Positions 7,831 to 14,734 of a stretch of DNA of 34,085 nucleotides are shown in pieces; within the stretch, counting starts at the first letter, position 1; each line of letters opens with the position of its first letter. The translations under genes and the position numbers were made by a program. The notes beneath the pieces were generated by a model. The model made no database searches. It saw nothing but the letters and a program-made list of their open reading frames with translations, and had not been told where the DNA came from. The DNA is from Chloroflexota bacterium (GTDB lineage: Bacteria > Chloroflexota > Dehalococcoidia > GIF9 > AB-539-J10), in NCBI GenBank assembly GCA_013388845.1, contig JACAEN010000002.1:1-34085 (forward strand), in the 5' to 3' direction.

Positions 7831-7910
7831 CTCTCCCCCTGGTGGGAGAGAGAGTTAGAGTGAGGGGGAAATTCACCCTCACCCAGGCCCTCTCCCTTCG
7901 AGGGAGAGGG
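7831..7910. repeat. head-to-head pair of family B repeats
   Basis: One copy is CTCTCCCCCTGGTGGGAGAG with tail AGAGTGAGGGGGAA; the other is its inverse, TTCACCCTCACCC with CCCTCTCCC-TTCG-AGGGAGAGGG. The two tails abut, so the whole 80 bases can form one large hairpin or two small ones. It separates the regulator promoter region from the 3' end of nth. Confidence 0.75.
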
Positions 7911-7924
7911 TTTTATACGAAAGA

Positions 7925-8569
7925 TTAGCAAAGCGAGCTGGGGCAAACGCCTCTCAATATGCATCTATGGCAGCGAGGCTGCCGAGCGCGGCATATCTTT
8001 CTGCCATGCTCTATCATATGGATATGGAATTGATATACCTTGGCTGGCGGGATTTGTTCCTGAAGCAAGCTATGCGCCTTCTCTATGGATACTTTGGAAT
8101 CAATCAGTCCCAATCGTTTGGCTACCCGGAAAATATGGGTATCCACCGGGAGGGATGGCTTCCCCAGGGAAAAGAGCAGCACGCAGCTAGCTGTCTTATG
8201 TCCGACACCGGGCAGACGCATTAAATAGGTTTCAGCTTCAGCCATAGTCTTTGATTTGAGGGAATCCAGGCTGATACGACCTTGCTCCTTTTCGATTTGC
8301 TCCAGGACCTGCTTGATTCTAGCGGCCTTTATTTGTGATAATCCTCCGGACTTAATGACCCCGGCGATATGCTCTGTGGGAGCCGAGGCTACAGCTTCCC
8401 AGCTAGCGAAGCTGGCTTTAAGAGAGGCAAAGGCTCTTCCCGAATTGGCGTCCGAGGTATTCTGAGACAGTATGGTTCCTATGAGCACATCGATAGGGTC
8501 CCTGTCGGGCTGCCATTCTTTAGGGCCATATTCCTGCTCTAAGAGCTCAATGACTTCTTCAATAGCCAT
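7925..8569 (-). CDS. nth: endonuclease III (DNA glycosylase/AP lyase)
   Basis: Removes oxidised pyrimidines and cleaves the abasic site. With the ATG at 8569 the protein has 214 residues, the normal length. The helix-hairpin-helix LPGVGHKTASCVLL carries the catalytic lysine, VDTHIFRVAKRLG carries the catalytic aspartate, and the end has four cysteines spaced C-x6-C-x2-C-x5-C for the [4Fe-4S] cluster. The frame is open up to 8821, but the extra N-terminal sequence is translated repeat DNA and is not part of the family. The gene is divergent from the LeuC-like gene. Confidence 0.93.
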   Translation of the reverse strand: MAIEEVIELLEQEYGPKEWQPDRDPIDVLIGTILSQNTSDANSGRAFASLKASFASWEAVASAPTEHIAGVIKSGGLSQIKAARIKQVLEQIEKEQGRISLDSLKSKTMAEAETYLMRLPGVGHKTASCVLLFSLGKPSLPVDTHIFRVAKRLGLIDSKVSIEKAHSLLQEQIPPAKVYQFHIHMIEHGRKICRARQPRCHRCILRGVCPSSLC

Positions 8570-8639
8570 TGGCTCAAAAATATCATGTCGCACTTGCTGA
8601 TGCAAAGATGCCTTATTTTGAGTCCTCGCTAGAGAGCGT

Positions 8640-8760
8640 ACAGTCATTGCCAGCGACTGTAACACAGAAGTCATTGCGAGACACAGCAGTGCCGAAGCAA
8701 CCTTGGCGGGGCTGTTGAGACGGAGATTGCCGCGCCCCGACGTGTCGGGCTCGCAATGAC
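8640..8760. repeat. family A repeats in the nth-leuC intergenic region
   Basis: A worn copy starts at 8643 (GTCATTGCCAGCGACTG). A fuller unit runs from GTCATTGCGAG at 8670-8680 to its inverse CTCGCAATGAC at 8750-8760, with GAAGCAACC and GAGATTGCC boxes and a CCCCGAC-GTGTCGGG hairpin inside. The bases from 8761 to 8835 are repeat-free and should hold the leuC promoter, but only weak boxes were seen there. Confidence 0.75.
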
Positions 8761-8835
8761 AAACGAAGATATGGAACATTTGCGGCAACCTGGGTGAATG
8801 AGATAAGATAGGCGTCTGCAAAACGAGGGATGAAT

Positions 8836-10095
8836 ATGACTCTTGTCGAGAAGATATTAGCTAAGAAAGCTGGGAAGAAAGTAGTGAAGCCCGACGAAAT
8901 TGTCGAGATCTCTGTGGACCGGGCTATGATACACGATGCATTGGGTGCGCATACAATTGCTCGGTTCCGGGAGCTGGGTGTAGAAAAGGTCTGGGATCCC
9001 GCAAAAATAGTAGTAGTGCTGGACCACTATGTGCCTAACAAGGACATCGATACCGCCAAAAAATGTCTTAATATCAAGAAATTTGTCCTCGAACAGGGCA
9101 TAGAAAACTACTACGAAGTTGGTAAGGGGGGCATAGCCCACCAGGTACTTGTTGAGAAGGGGCATGTGCTGCCAGGAATGACGCTTGTGGGCGTGGACAG
9201 CCATACTACAACATCGGGGGCAATGGGGGCGTTTGCCACCGGGATTGGCGTTGATGAGATGGCTGTGGTCTTCAAAACAGGAAAACTATGGGAGAGAGTC
9301 CCGGGCACCATCAGAATAAATGTGGAGGGCAAGCTCAAGCCTCCCATAATGTCGAAGGATTTGATGCTTGTTATACTGAAGCGGTTGGGGATAAGCGGTG
9401 CTTTGTTTAAATCTCTGCAATATACCGGCTCAGCCATAAGAGGGATGAGCATTGAGAGCCGTATGGTGTTGACCAATATGGCTATAGAGTCGGGGGCTAC
9501 TAATGGCATCATCGAGCCTGACCAGAAGGTGATAGACTTTTTGAAGGCTAGAATGAACCAGCGCTTTGAAGTTGTTCACAGCGACCCGGACGCAGAATAT
9601 GCGGAAACACTGGAGTTTCACGCTGATGATATTAAGGAGCCTATGGTTGCCGTGCCGCCGAAGCCCTCCAATGCTGTGGGAGTTACTGAGGTTGAAGGAA
9701 CCAAGATTGACCAGGCGTTCATAGGCACGTGTACTAATGGACGTCTGGAAGACCTTCGGATTGCGGCCAGAATACTCAAGGGTCGGAAGGTGGATAAGTT
9801 TACCAAGGTTATCGTCATACCAGCTTCGCAGGAAGTCCTTAAGGCTGCTCTGGCGGAGGGGTTGATAGCGACATTTGTGGAGGCTGGGGCTGTGGTTGGT
9901 CCGCCCACCTGCGGTCCGTGTATGGAAGCGCATATGGGCATACTGGGACCGGGCGAAGTTTGCATAAGCACGGCCAATCGTAACTTTCAGGGTCGGGTCG
10001 GAGATGTGACGGCCAAAATATATCTGGCATCACCAGCGACTGTGGCAGCGTCGGCGTTAAAAGGCAAAATAAGCGACCCACGGGAGTTTTTCTAG
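8836..10095 (+). CDS. LeuC/HacA-type hydro-lyase large subunit (aconitase superfamily), substrate uncertain
   Basis: This is the catalytic [4Fe-4S] subunit of a two-subunit dehydratase that moves a hydroxyl group between neighbouring carbons of a malate-like acid. The 419-residue protein has VLDHYVPNKDIDTA, the VGVDSHTTTSGAMGAFATGIG block, Cys299 in GTCTNGR, and Cys359 and Cys362 in PTCGPC, which are the three cluster ligands. Length and motifs match the archaeal-like LeuC/homoaconitase branch. The ATG at 8836 is six bases after GAGGG; the ATG at 8830 touches it and is rejected. The small subunit follows after nine bases. No leuA, leuB or other leucine or lysine gene is in the window, so isopropylmalate is only one possible substrate. 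Confidence 0.85.
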   Translation: MTLVEKILAKKAGKKVVKPDEIVEISVDRAMIHDALGAHTIARFRELGVEKVWDPAKIVVVLDHYVPNKDIDTAKKCLNIKKFVLEQGIENYYEVGKGGIAHQVLVEKGHVLPGMTLVGVDSHTTTSGAMGAFATGIGVDEMAVVFKTGKLWERVPGTIRINVEGKLKPPIMSKDLMLVILKRLGISGALFKSLQYTGSAIRGMSIESRMVLTNMAIESGATNGIIEPDQKVIDFLKARMNQRFEVVHSDPDAEYAETLEFHADDIKEPMVAVPPKPSNAVGVTEVEGTKIDQAFIGTCTNGRLEDLRIAARILKGRKVDKFTKVIVIPASQEVLKAALAEGLIATFVEAGAVVGPPTCGPCMEAHMGILGPGEVCISTANRNFQGRVGDVTAKIYLASPATVAASALKGKISDPREFF

Positions 10096-10104
10096 GAGGC
10101 ATGA

Positions 10105-10665
10105 ATGGAACTCAAAGGCCGTGTCTGGAAGTTTGGCAAGGATGTGGACACCGATGAGCTCTTTGCCGGCAGGTTCATTATGGGCGGTGACGAAACAAGC
10201 CAGAGCCAATATCAAGAGTTTATCGCCAGAAGCGGGCTGAGCGATGTTGGGCATCGTGAGAATGTGCCTAAGGGGTTCCTCGCCAAGGTTAGGAAAGGGG
10301 ACATTATAGTTGCTGAAGAGAATTTTGGCATTGGTTCCAGTCGGCAGCAGGCTGCGGAGACTCTGAAGTTCAAGGGCGTCCAGGCTGTGGTTGCCGACTC
10401 CATCCACAGGATATTCTTCAGGAATTTCTGGAACCTGGGCTGCCCGGCTATAGACTTACCGGGGATTTCCGCTGAATTTGAGACCGGGCAAGAGATAGCG
10501 ATTAACCTGAGGCGAGGGACTATCAAGAATCTCACTACGGGGAAGCGGTTCGAGTTTCGCTTGATAATTCCAACGTGGTTTATAGATATGGTGGAAGCTG
10601 GGGGTCTAATTCCCTACCACAAATCCCTTCATAATGTAAAAAGCAAAAATCAAAGCGCAAAATGA
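10105..10665 (+). CDS. LeuD/HacB-type hydro-lyase small subunit, atypical specificity loop
   Basis: This is the swivel-domain subunit that completes the active site of the preceding large subunit. DVDTDELFAGRF begins at residue 13, ENFGIGSSRQQA is the substrate-binding serine/arginine motif (GSSREQA in most relatives), and IHRIFFRNFWNLGCPAI follows. The short loop that in relatives reads YLVY (isopropylmalate) or YLRT (homoaconitate) is RFIMGG here (residues 23-28), so specificity cannot be assigned. At 186 residues it is somewhat longer than archaeal homologues; the last dozen residues (KSLHNVKSKNQSAK) are translated from repeat-like DNA. AGGAGG lies eight bases before the ATG. Confidence 0.85.
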   Translation: MELKGRVWKFGKDVDTDELFAGRFIMGGDETSQSQYQEFIARSGLSDVGHRENVPKGFLAKVRKGDIIVAEENFGIGSSRQQAAETLKFKGVQAVVADSIHRIFFRNFWNLGCPAIDLPGISAEFETGQEIAINLRRGTIKNLTTGKRFEFRLIIPTWFIDMVEAGGLIPYHKSLHNVKSKNQSAK

Positions 10666-10815
10666 CAGAGGGGCAGTAAATAAAAAACTAGAATGCAGAA
10701 AGCAAAGATGCAGGAAAGGTATGTTGCATTTTTAGATTTTGCGTTTTGAATTGTCATTTTGATTTTTGAATTTCGATATTGTTTAGGCCCTAGCGCTTGG
10801 AATCCAGGGTTTCTT
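10640..10815. repeat. AT-rich repeat region (family C)
   Basis: AAAGCAAAGATGCAGGAAAG, TTTTAGATTTTGCGTTTTGA and GATATTGTTTAGGCCC are the same kind of words as at 1747-1885 and 14464-14615. The region overlaps the last codons of the small-subunit gene and fills the gap to the nucleoside hydrolase. Confidence 0.5.
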
Positions 10816-10860
10816 ATTCTCGTGCTCTTTGATTTATGATAGTCTATCCTTGAGACTTCG

Positions 10861-11781
10861 ATGCGCAAAGTAGTTTTGGATATGGACCCGGGCATCGATG
10901 ATGTCCTGGCTTTGATTCTGGCGTTAAAATCGCCTGAAGTTCAAATTTTGGGCATCACCACGGTGGCTGGGAATGCTCCTGTGGAGATGACCAGCGCCAA
11001 CGCTCGCCGGGTATTGAAATATCTGGGCGCAAGCAGCATCCCGGTGGCGGCGGGGGCAGCAAATCCTTTGAATCGCCCGCTAGAAGATGCCTTAAGCTAC
11101 CATGGCCCGGATGGACTCGGTAGCTGCGGCTTGCCATCACCCCGGACTCCACTGTATCCCGCTAAAGCCTGGGATTTCCTTGCGCGCTTGGTTCTGGATG
11201 CTCCTGGCGAAATTACCCTAGTAGCCACAGGACCTCTGACCAATGTGGCTCATGCTTTTGAGCTGCATCCTGAACTGCCCGCACTTTTGACAAGGGTGGT
11301 TCTCATGGGAGGCGCTTACACTCTTACGCCCTATGGCAAAGGGAATCGCACTCCCTTTGCTGAGTTCAATATCTGGCAGGACGCTGAAGCTGCGCATATA
11401 GTATTCAACTCTGGGGCGGACATCTTTGCTGTGGGGCTGGATGTCACCATGGATCCGGCAGCTTGCCTGAATAGCCAGTATTTGAAGCAGATTAAGATCA
11501 GGCGGACACCGGCTGCACGTCTGGTAGCTCAACTGGTAGAATACGAGGTAAAATACCACGGATGCTGTAGAATGCATGACCCAATAGCTTTGGCCACGCT
11601 GCTGGATGCTTCTGTGCTCGATTTTATATCGGCAGGGGTCGAAGTAGTCGTAGGAAATGATTGGGATAGAGGAGTTACTCGTATTTTGTTCTCTGGCGGC
11701 TCTCAATCAATACACGTAGCCTCGGCTGTGGACGGGCCGCGCTTTCTAAAGCTGTTTCTATCTCGCATACTGGAGGAGTAA
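10861..11781 (+). CDS. inosine-uridine-type nucleoside hydrolase
   Basis: Splits ribonucleosides into base and ribose. The 306-residue protein starts with the calcium-binding motif DMDPGIDD at residues 7-14. It then has GITTVAGNAP, YHGPDGLG, VATGPLTNVAHAF, VLMGGAY, FNIWQDAEAA and MHDPIALATLLD, with the histidine expected near the leaving base. All calcium ligands appear present. A sugar-kinase gene starts two bases after its stop, so the pair probably forms a nucleoside or ribose salvage unit. The preferred base cannot be told from the motifs. No strong Shine-Dalgarno sequence precedes the ATG. Confidence 0.92.
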   Translation: MRKVVLDMDPGIDDVLALILALKSPEVQILGITTVAGNAPVEMTSANARRVLKYLGASSIPVAAGAANPLNRPLEDALSYHGPDGLGSCGLPSPRTPLYPAKAWDFLARLVLDAPGEITLVATGPLTNVAHAFELHPELPALLTRVVLMGGAYTLTPYGKGNRTPFAEFNIWQDAEAAHIVFNSGADIFAVGLDVTMDPAACLNSQYLKQIKIRRTPAARLVAQLVEYEVKYHGCCRMHDPIALATLLDASVLDFISAGVEVVVGNDWDRGVTRILFSGGSQSIHVASAVDGPRFLKLFLSRILEE

Positions 11782-11782
11782 G

Positions 11783-12766
11783 ATGGTCAGCTTAGTAGTA
11801 TGTGGCGCTATAAACTGGGACATTAGCTCCTTTGTGGAGCGGCTGCCAGTACCCGGGGAAAAGGTTATCATAAGACAAATCACTCGTGTATCGGGAGGGA
11901 CGGGTGGCAATGTAGCTGTGGCGGCAGCGCGGGTTCTTGGGGCGAAAAAAGTGGCTATGATAGGCGCTCTGGGGAAGGACGACATTGCTCGCCAGCAAAT
12001 TGCTATCCTGGAAGACGAGGGGGTCAGCACTGAGGGAGTTCAGCAAATTGCCGGAGTGGAGTCGGGGCAGGCTTATATCCTCATTGACCAAACTGGGGAG
12101 AATGTTATTGCTAACCATCTGGGGGCGAATGGCAGGCTGGCTGTGAAGCACCTGAATAAGCCGAAGGTAAAGCAGCAGCTACAGGAATGTCGAGGTATTG
12201 TCCTCACTGACCCGCCGCTTAAGGTGGCAGCAGAGCTAATCAACCTGGCAAAGCAGCGTGGTATCCCTGTATTGTGGGACCCGGGAATTCTGGTATACCA
12301 GGACCGGAAGGCGATGCAATCTCTGGCTAGAGAAGCCGAAGTCCTCTTCTTAAATGAGACAGAGACGAGTGCTCTGTTGGGAACTTCCGAGTTAAACATG
12401 AACTTACGGAAGCTAAAAAAGTTGGGATTCCGCAATAACGTGGTGCTCAAACTTGGTGCTCAAGGAGCAGCCATGCTTGAGCCGGCTAGCAGTATGGTGA
12501 CAGAAATTCCGGCCTTGCCTCTCAAGAAGCTCGGTTTAGATGTAGTTAACACGGTGGGTTGTGGAGATGTCTTCGCCGGGGTCTTTGCTGCCTACCATGT
12601 TATGGAAAGCAGCCTCGAACAATCGCTTCTCATGGCCAGCGCCGCCGCCGGTCTTAACGCCACCCGACCGGAAACCAGAGGCAGCCCGGACCGAGCTAAA
12701 TTAGAAGAAGTGATAAGCCGTAGCCGCAATCTGGGCTTCGCGGTTCGGGAGTGCAGGATGCTGTGA
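11783..12766 (+). CDS. PfkB-family carbohydrate (ribose- or nucleoside-like) kinase
   Basis: Phosphorylates a sugar or nucleoside with ATP. The 327-residue protein has the N-terminal GGTGGNVAVAAARVLG signature, ILIDQTGENVIANHLGAN, and the second PfkB signature NTVGCGDVFAGVF with catalytic Asp262. The usual GAGD is GCGD here, a tolerated change. GGAGGAG before the ATG lies inside the end of the nucleoside hydrolase gene, so the two are likely co-translated. With that partner, ribose (ribokinase) or a nucleoside is the natural guess, but adenosine, inosine or a deoxyribose analogue cannot be excluded. Confidence 0.88.
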   Translation: MVSLVVCGAINWDISSFVERLPVPGEKVIIRQITRVSGGTGGNVAVAAARVLGAKKVAMIGALGKDDIARQQIAILEDEGVSTEGVQQIAGVESGQAYILIDQTGENVIANHLGANGRLAVKHLNKPKVKQQLQECRGIVLTDPPLKVAAELINLAKQRGIPVLWDPGILVYQDRKAMQSLAREAEVLFLNETETSALLGTSELNMNLRKLKKLGFRNNVVLKLGAQGAAMLEPASSMVTEIPALPLKKLGLDVVNTVGCGDVFAGVFAAYHVMESSLEQSLLMASAAAGLNATRPETRGSPDRAKLEEVISRSRNLGFAVRECRML

Positions 12767-12818
12767 AATGCCCGCTTTCGGCTTGAAGTGATTCACACTT
12801 TGTGCCACCTCTCCGCTA

Positions 12819-13037
12819 TTATTCAGCAACCTCGACAATTTTATTCCTGCTCTTAACGCCGCTGAGGATTCTGACTTGGCTTTTGGGAACGCCGAAGCGC
12901 TGCGCCAGTAACCTGATGACCGCCTGGCTGGCTTTGCCTTCTTTGGGCGGCTCTTTGACCTTGACTATGAAGCTATCGTCTTCCTGGCTAACCTCTTCGG
13001 TTTTGGAATTGGGCTTTACCTTAACCTGGATTTTCAT
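12819..13037 (-). CDS. yggU: DUF167/YggU family small protein
   Basis: The 72-residue protein begins MKIQVKVKPNSKTEEV and contains KVKEPPKEGKASQAVIRLLAQRFGVPKSQVRILSG, the complete DUF167 pattern. The family is a small mixed alpha/beta fold of unknown function. Its ATG lies 17 bases inside the 3' end of mtaB, so translation is likely coupled. It converges on the PfkB kinase gene with 52 bases between them, where no clear terminator was seen. Confidence 0.9.
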   Translation of the reverse strand: MKIQVKVKPNSKTEEVSQEDDSFIVKVKEPPKEGKASQAVIRLLAQRFGVPKSQVRILSGVKSRNKIVEVAE

Positions 13038-14382
13038 CTACTATCTCTCCCCACATTCCCTGATCGTGAAATTCGATAAGCTTCACAGGCGTTATTTCGT
13101 TGGTCAGGGACTTTTTGCTGCGGGCGAATACCCTGATATAGTTGCTGGTCAGCCCCGAATGTACGCCGCTGCCGGGGCTGGTCCCGACTTCGCCGAGGAT
13201 GCTCGCCGAGGTTGGCATTTCCTTCTCCCATAAAACCGGCATAGTTTGCCCTAAAAACTGCTCGCAAAAGCGGCGCCGGGAGCTCCGGGACAATTCCAAC
13301 ATCCGCTGGTTGCGCTGTTTCTTAACTTTGTCTTCTATCTGCCCGGGCATCCTGGCGGCTGCTGTCTGAGGACGAGGTGAGAAGGGGAAGACATGGATGT
13401 TGGCGAAACCCGCTTGCTGGCAAAAGGAATAGCTCTGCTCAAACTCTGCATCGGTTTCCCCCGGGAAACCAACCATGATATCTGTGGTGATGGCTGCGTC
13501 TGGCATCATCTCCTTGATTAGGTCTATTGTTGTCTGATATTGGTCCAGAGAATAGCTCCTCTTCATCCTTTGCAGCACAGTCTCGCTCCCACTTTGCAGA
13601 GCCAAGTGGAAATGCCGACAAAGCCTTTCATCGTGCCACAAGGCAAGAAATTCCGGGGATATTTCCGAAGGCTGCAAAGAGGAAAGACGCAATCTCTTGA
13701 TGTCGGTGTCGTGGAGAATACGCTGTACCAATTGTTTGAGGTCAATACTAGGTCCTTCGCTGCCGCTCAGGACAGCGTCTTTATAGCTGCCAACCTTCGT
13801 CCCGGTGAGAACAACTTCTTTGTAGCCCAGAGCCACCTTTTGCTTAACTTCGTCAATTATCTGGGCAGCGGGCAGGGAATATTCGCGGGGTCTTACTCTG
13901 GGCACAATGCAATATGTGCAGGGGCCATGACAGCCATTCTGAATCTTTATCAGGCTGCGGGTCCTCGAGGCGGCAGCAATCGGCAAGATTGCTTCGCTAC
14001 GCTCGCAATGACGTAAAGGGGTCCTCTCAAGGACGAAAGAGGATGTTGGCAGTGATGGGTTCGTAACAATCTCAAGCAGGTGCTCTTTCTCTTTGTTATC
14101 GACTACGAAGTCAGCGAGCTGAGCCAGCTCTTGGGGGCTTCTCTGGGCATAGCAGCCGGTGGCGATAATCAGAGCCTGGGGATTTCTGCGCTTGGCCAGC
14201 CTGAGCCAGTGACGCGACTTGCGGTCGGCGATATGGGTGACCGTGCAAGTGTTGGCAATGTAAATATCCGCCACATCATTCGGGGACACGAGTTGAAATC
14301 CCGACTGGCTAAATCGGCCGACTAAGGATTCTGTTTCCGCCTGATTGAGCTTGCACCCCAATGTATAGAAAGCTACCCTCAT
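13021..14382 (-). CDS. mtaB: tRNA t6A37 methylthiotransferase
   Basis: A radical SAM enzyme that adds a methylthio group to t6A at tRNA position 37. The 453-residue protein begins MRVAFYTLGCKLNQAE with the first cluster cysteines at C10, C46 (NTCTVTH) and C77 (TGCYAQ). The radical SAM cluster motif C-x3-C-x2-C is at 151-158 (CHGPCTYC). KLNQAETES and the C-terminal TRAM-like part point to MtaB rather than MiaB or RimO. Residues about 123-135 (LRHCERSEAILP) come from an in-frame repeat copy just before the radical SAM domain. The promoter at 14391-14420 puts the transcription start almost on the ATG. Confidence 0.92.
   Translation of the reverse strand: MRVAFYTLGCKLNQAETESLVGRFSQSGFQLVSPNDVADIYIANTCTVTHIADRKSRHWLRLAKRRNPQALIIATGCYAQRSPQELAQLADFVVDNKEKEHLLEIVTNPSLPTSSFVLERTPLRHCERSEAILPIAAASRTRSLIKIQNGCHGPCTYCIVPRVRPREYSLPAAQIIDEVKQKVALGYKEVVLTGTKVGSYKDAVLSGSEGPSIDLKQLVQRILHDTDIKRLRLSSLQPSEISPEFLALWHDERLCRHFHLALQSGSETVLQRMKRSYSLDQYQTTIDLIKEMMPDAAITTDIMVGFPGETDAEFEQSYSFCQQAGFANIHVFPFSPRPQTAAARMPGQIEDKVKKQRNQRMLELSRSSRRRFCEQFLGQTMPVLWEKEMPTSASILGEVGTSPGSGVHSGLTSNYIRVFARSKKSLTNEITPVKLIEFHDQGMWGEIVDENPG
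13986..14012. repeat. family A repeat inside mtaB
   Basis: AGATTGCTTCGCTACGCTCGCAATGAC (shown here by its ends AGATTGCTTCG and CTCGCAATGAC) is a compact copy without the central CCCCGAC hairpin. On the coding strand it is in frame and encodes RHCERSEAIL between the N-terminal domain and the radical SAM domain. Confidence 0.8.
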
Positions 14383-14390
14383 CGAAGTGG

Positions 14391-14420
14391 ATTATATTTA
14401 TTGTCTGGCTGAGTGGTCAA
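14391..14420 (-). promoter_or_regulatory. mtaB promoter, near-leaderless
   Basis: On the minus strand TTGACC (14415-14420), an 18-base spacer and TATAAT (14391-14396) precede the mtaB ATG by eight bases. Transcription would start two or three bases before the ATG, leaving no room for a ribosome-binding site. Confidence 0.65.
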
Positions 14421-14463
14421 ATTATAGTCATTTGCATAAATTTGTATATTTACGAGAGACCAA

Positions 14464-14615
14464 AGTCCGAAATCCTAAATTCTAAAATCTAAACAAGGTC
14501 AAAATTCAAATCTCCCCGACGTAATTGGGGTTCAAAAAGGTTTTGGATTTTGAATCTGTTTAGGCCTGTCCTGAGCGAAGTCGAAGGAACTGGTGCTTGA
14601 AATTTTGGGATTTGC
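14464..14615. repeat. AT-rich imperfect inverted repeat (family C)
   Basis: CCTAAATTCTAAAATCTAAA and CAAGGTCAAAATTCAAATC are mirrored by GGTTTTGGATTTTGAATC and TGTTTAGGCC, around a small CCCCGACGTAATTGGGG hairpin. It occupies the middle of the 352-base divergent gap between mtaB and recJ. Confidence 0.65.
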
Positions 14616-14625
14616 TCTTTTTCGT

Positions 14626-14664
14626 GAGATTGCTTCGTCCCGATAAATCGGGACTCGCAAAGAC
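14626..14664. repeat. family A repeat upstream of recJ
   Basis: GAGATTGCTTCG, a TCCCGATAAATCGGGA hairpin and CTCGCAAAGAC make a nearly complete copy with one altered end (GCAAAGAC instead of GCAATGAC). It abuts the recJ promoter. Confidence 0.75.
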
Positions 14665-14667
14665 ATT

Positions 14668-14695
14668 TTGTTAAAGCCTTTTCCTGTGATATAGT
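14668..14695 (+). promoter_or_regulatory. likely recJ promoter
   Basis: TTGTTA (14668-14673), a 16-base spacer and TATAGT (14690-14695) lie 39 bases before the recJ start. The -10 box is good, the -35 fair. Confidence 0.45.
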
Positions 14696-14734
14696 TAGCG
14701 GTTCTAACAAAGGTATTAAGCTGAGGTACGAAAA

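Noticed and set aside
8570-8821. N-terminal extension of nth
   Set aside because: The extra residues are translated family A repeat DNA; the ATG at 8569 gives the normal 214-residue enzyme.
9430-9933. 167-codon minus-strand open frame
   Set aside because: Antisense to the LeuC-like gene including its cysteine motifs; no domain visible.
13540-14016. 158-codon plus-strand open frame
   Set aside because: It lies wholly opposite mtaB, which has all its cysteine motifs; the frame has no recognisable domain or ribosome-binding site.
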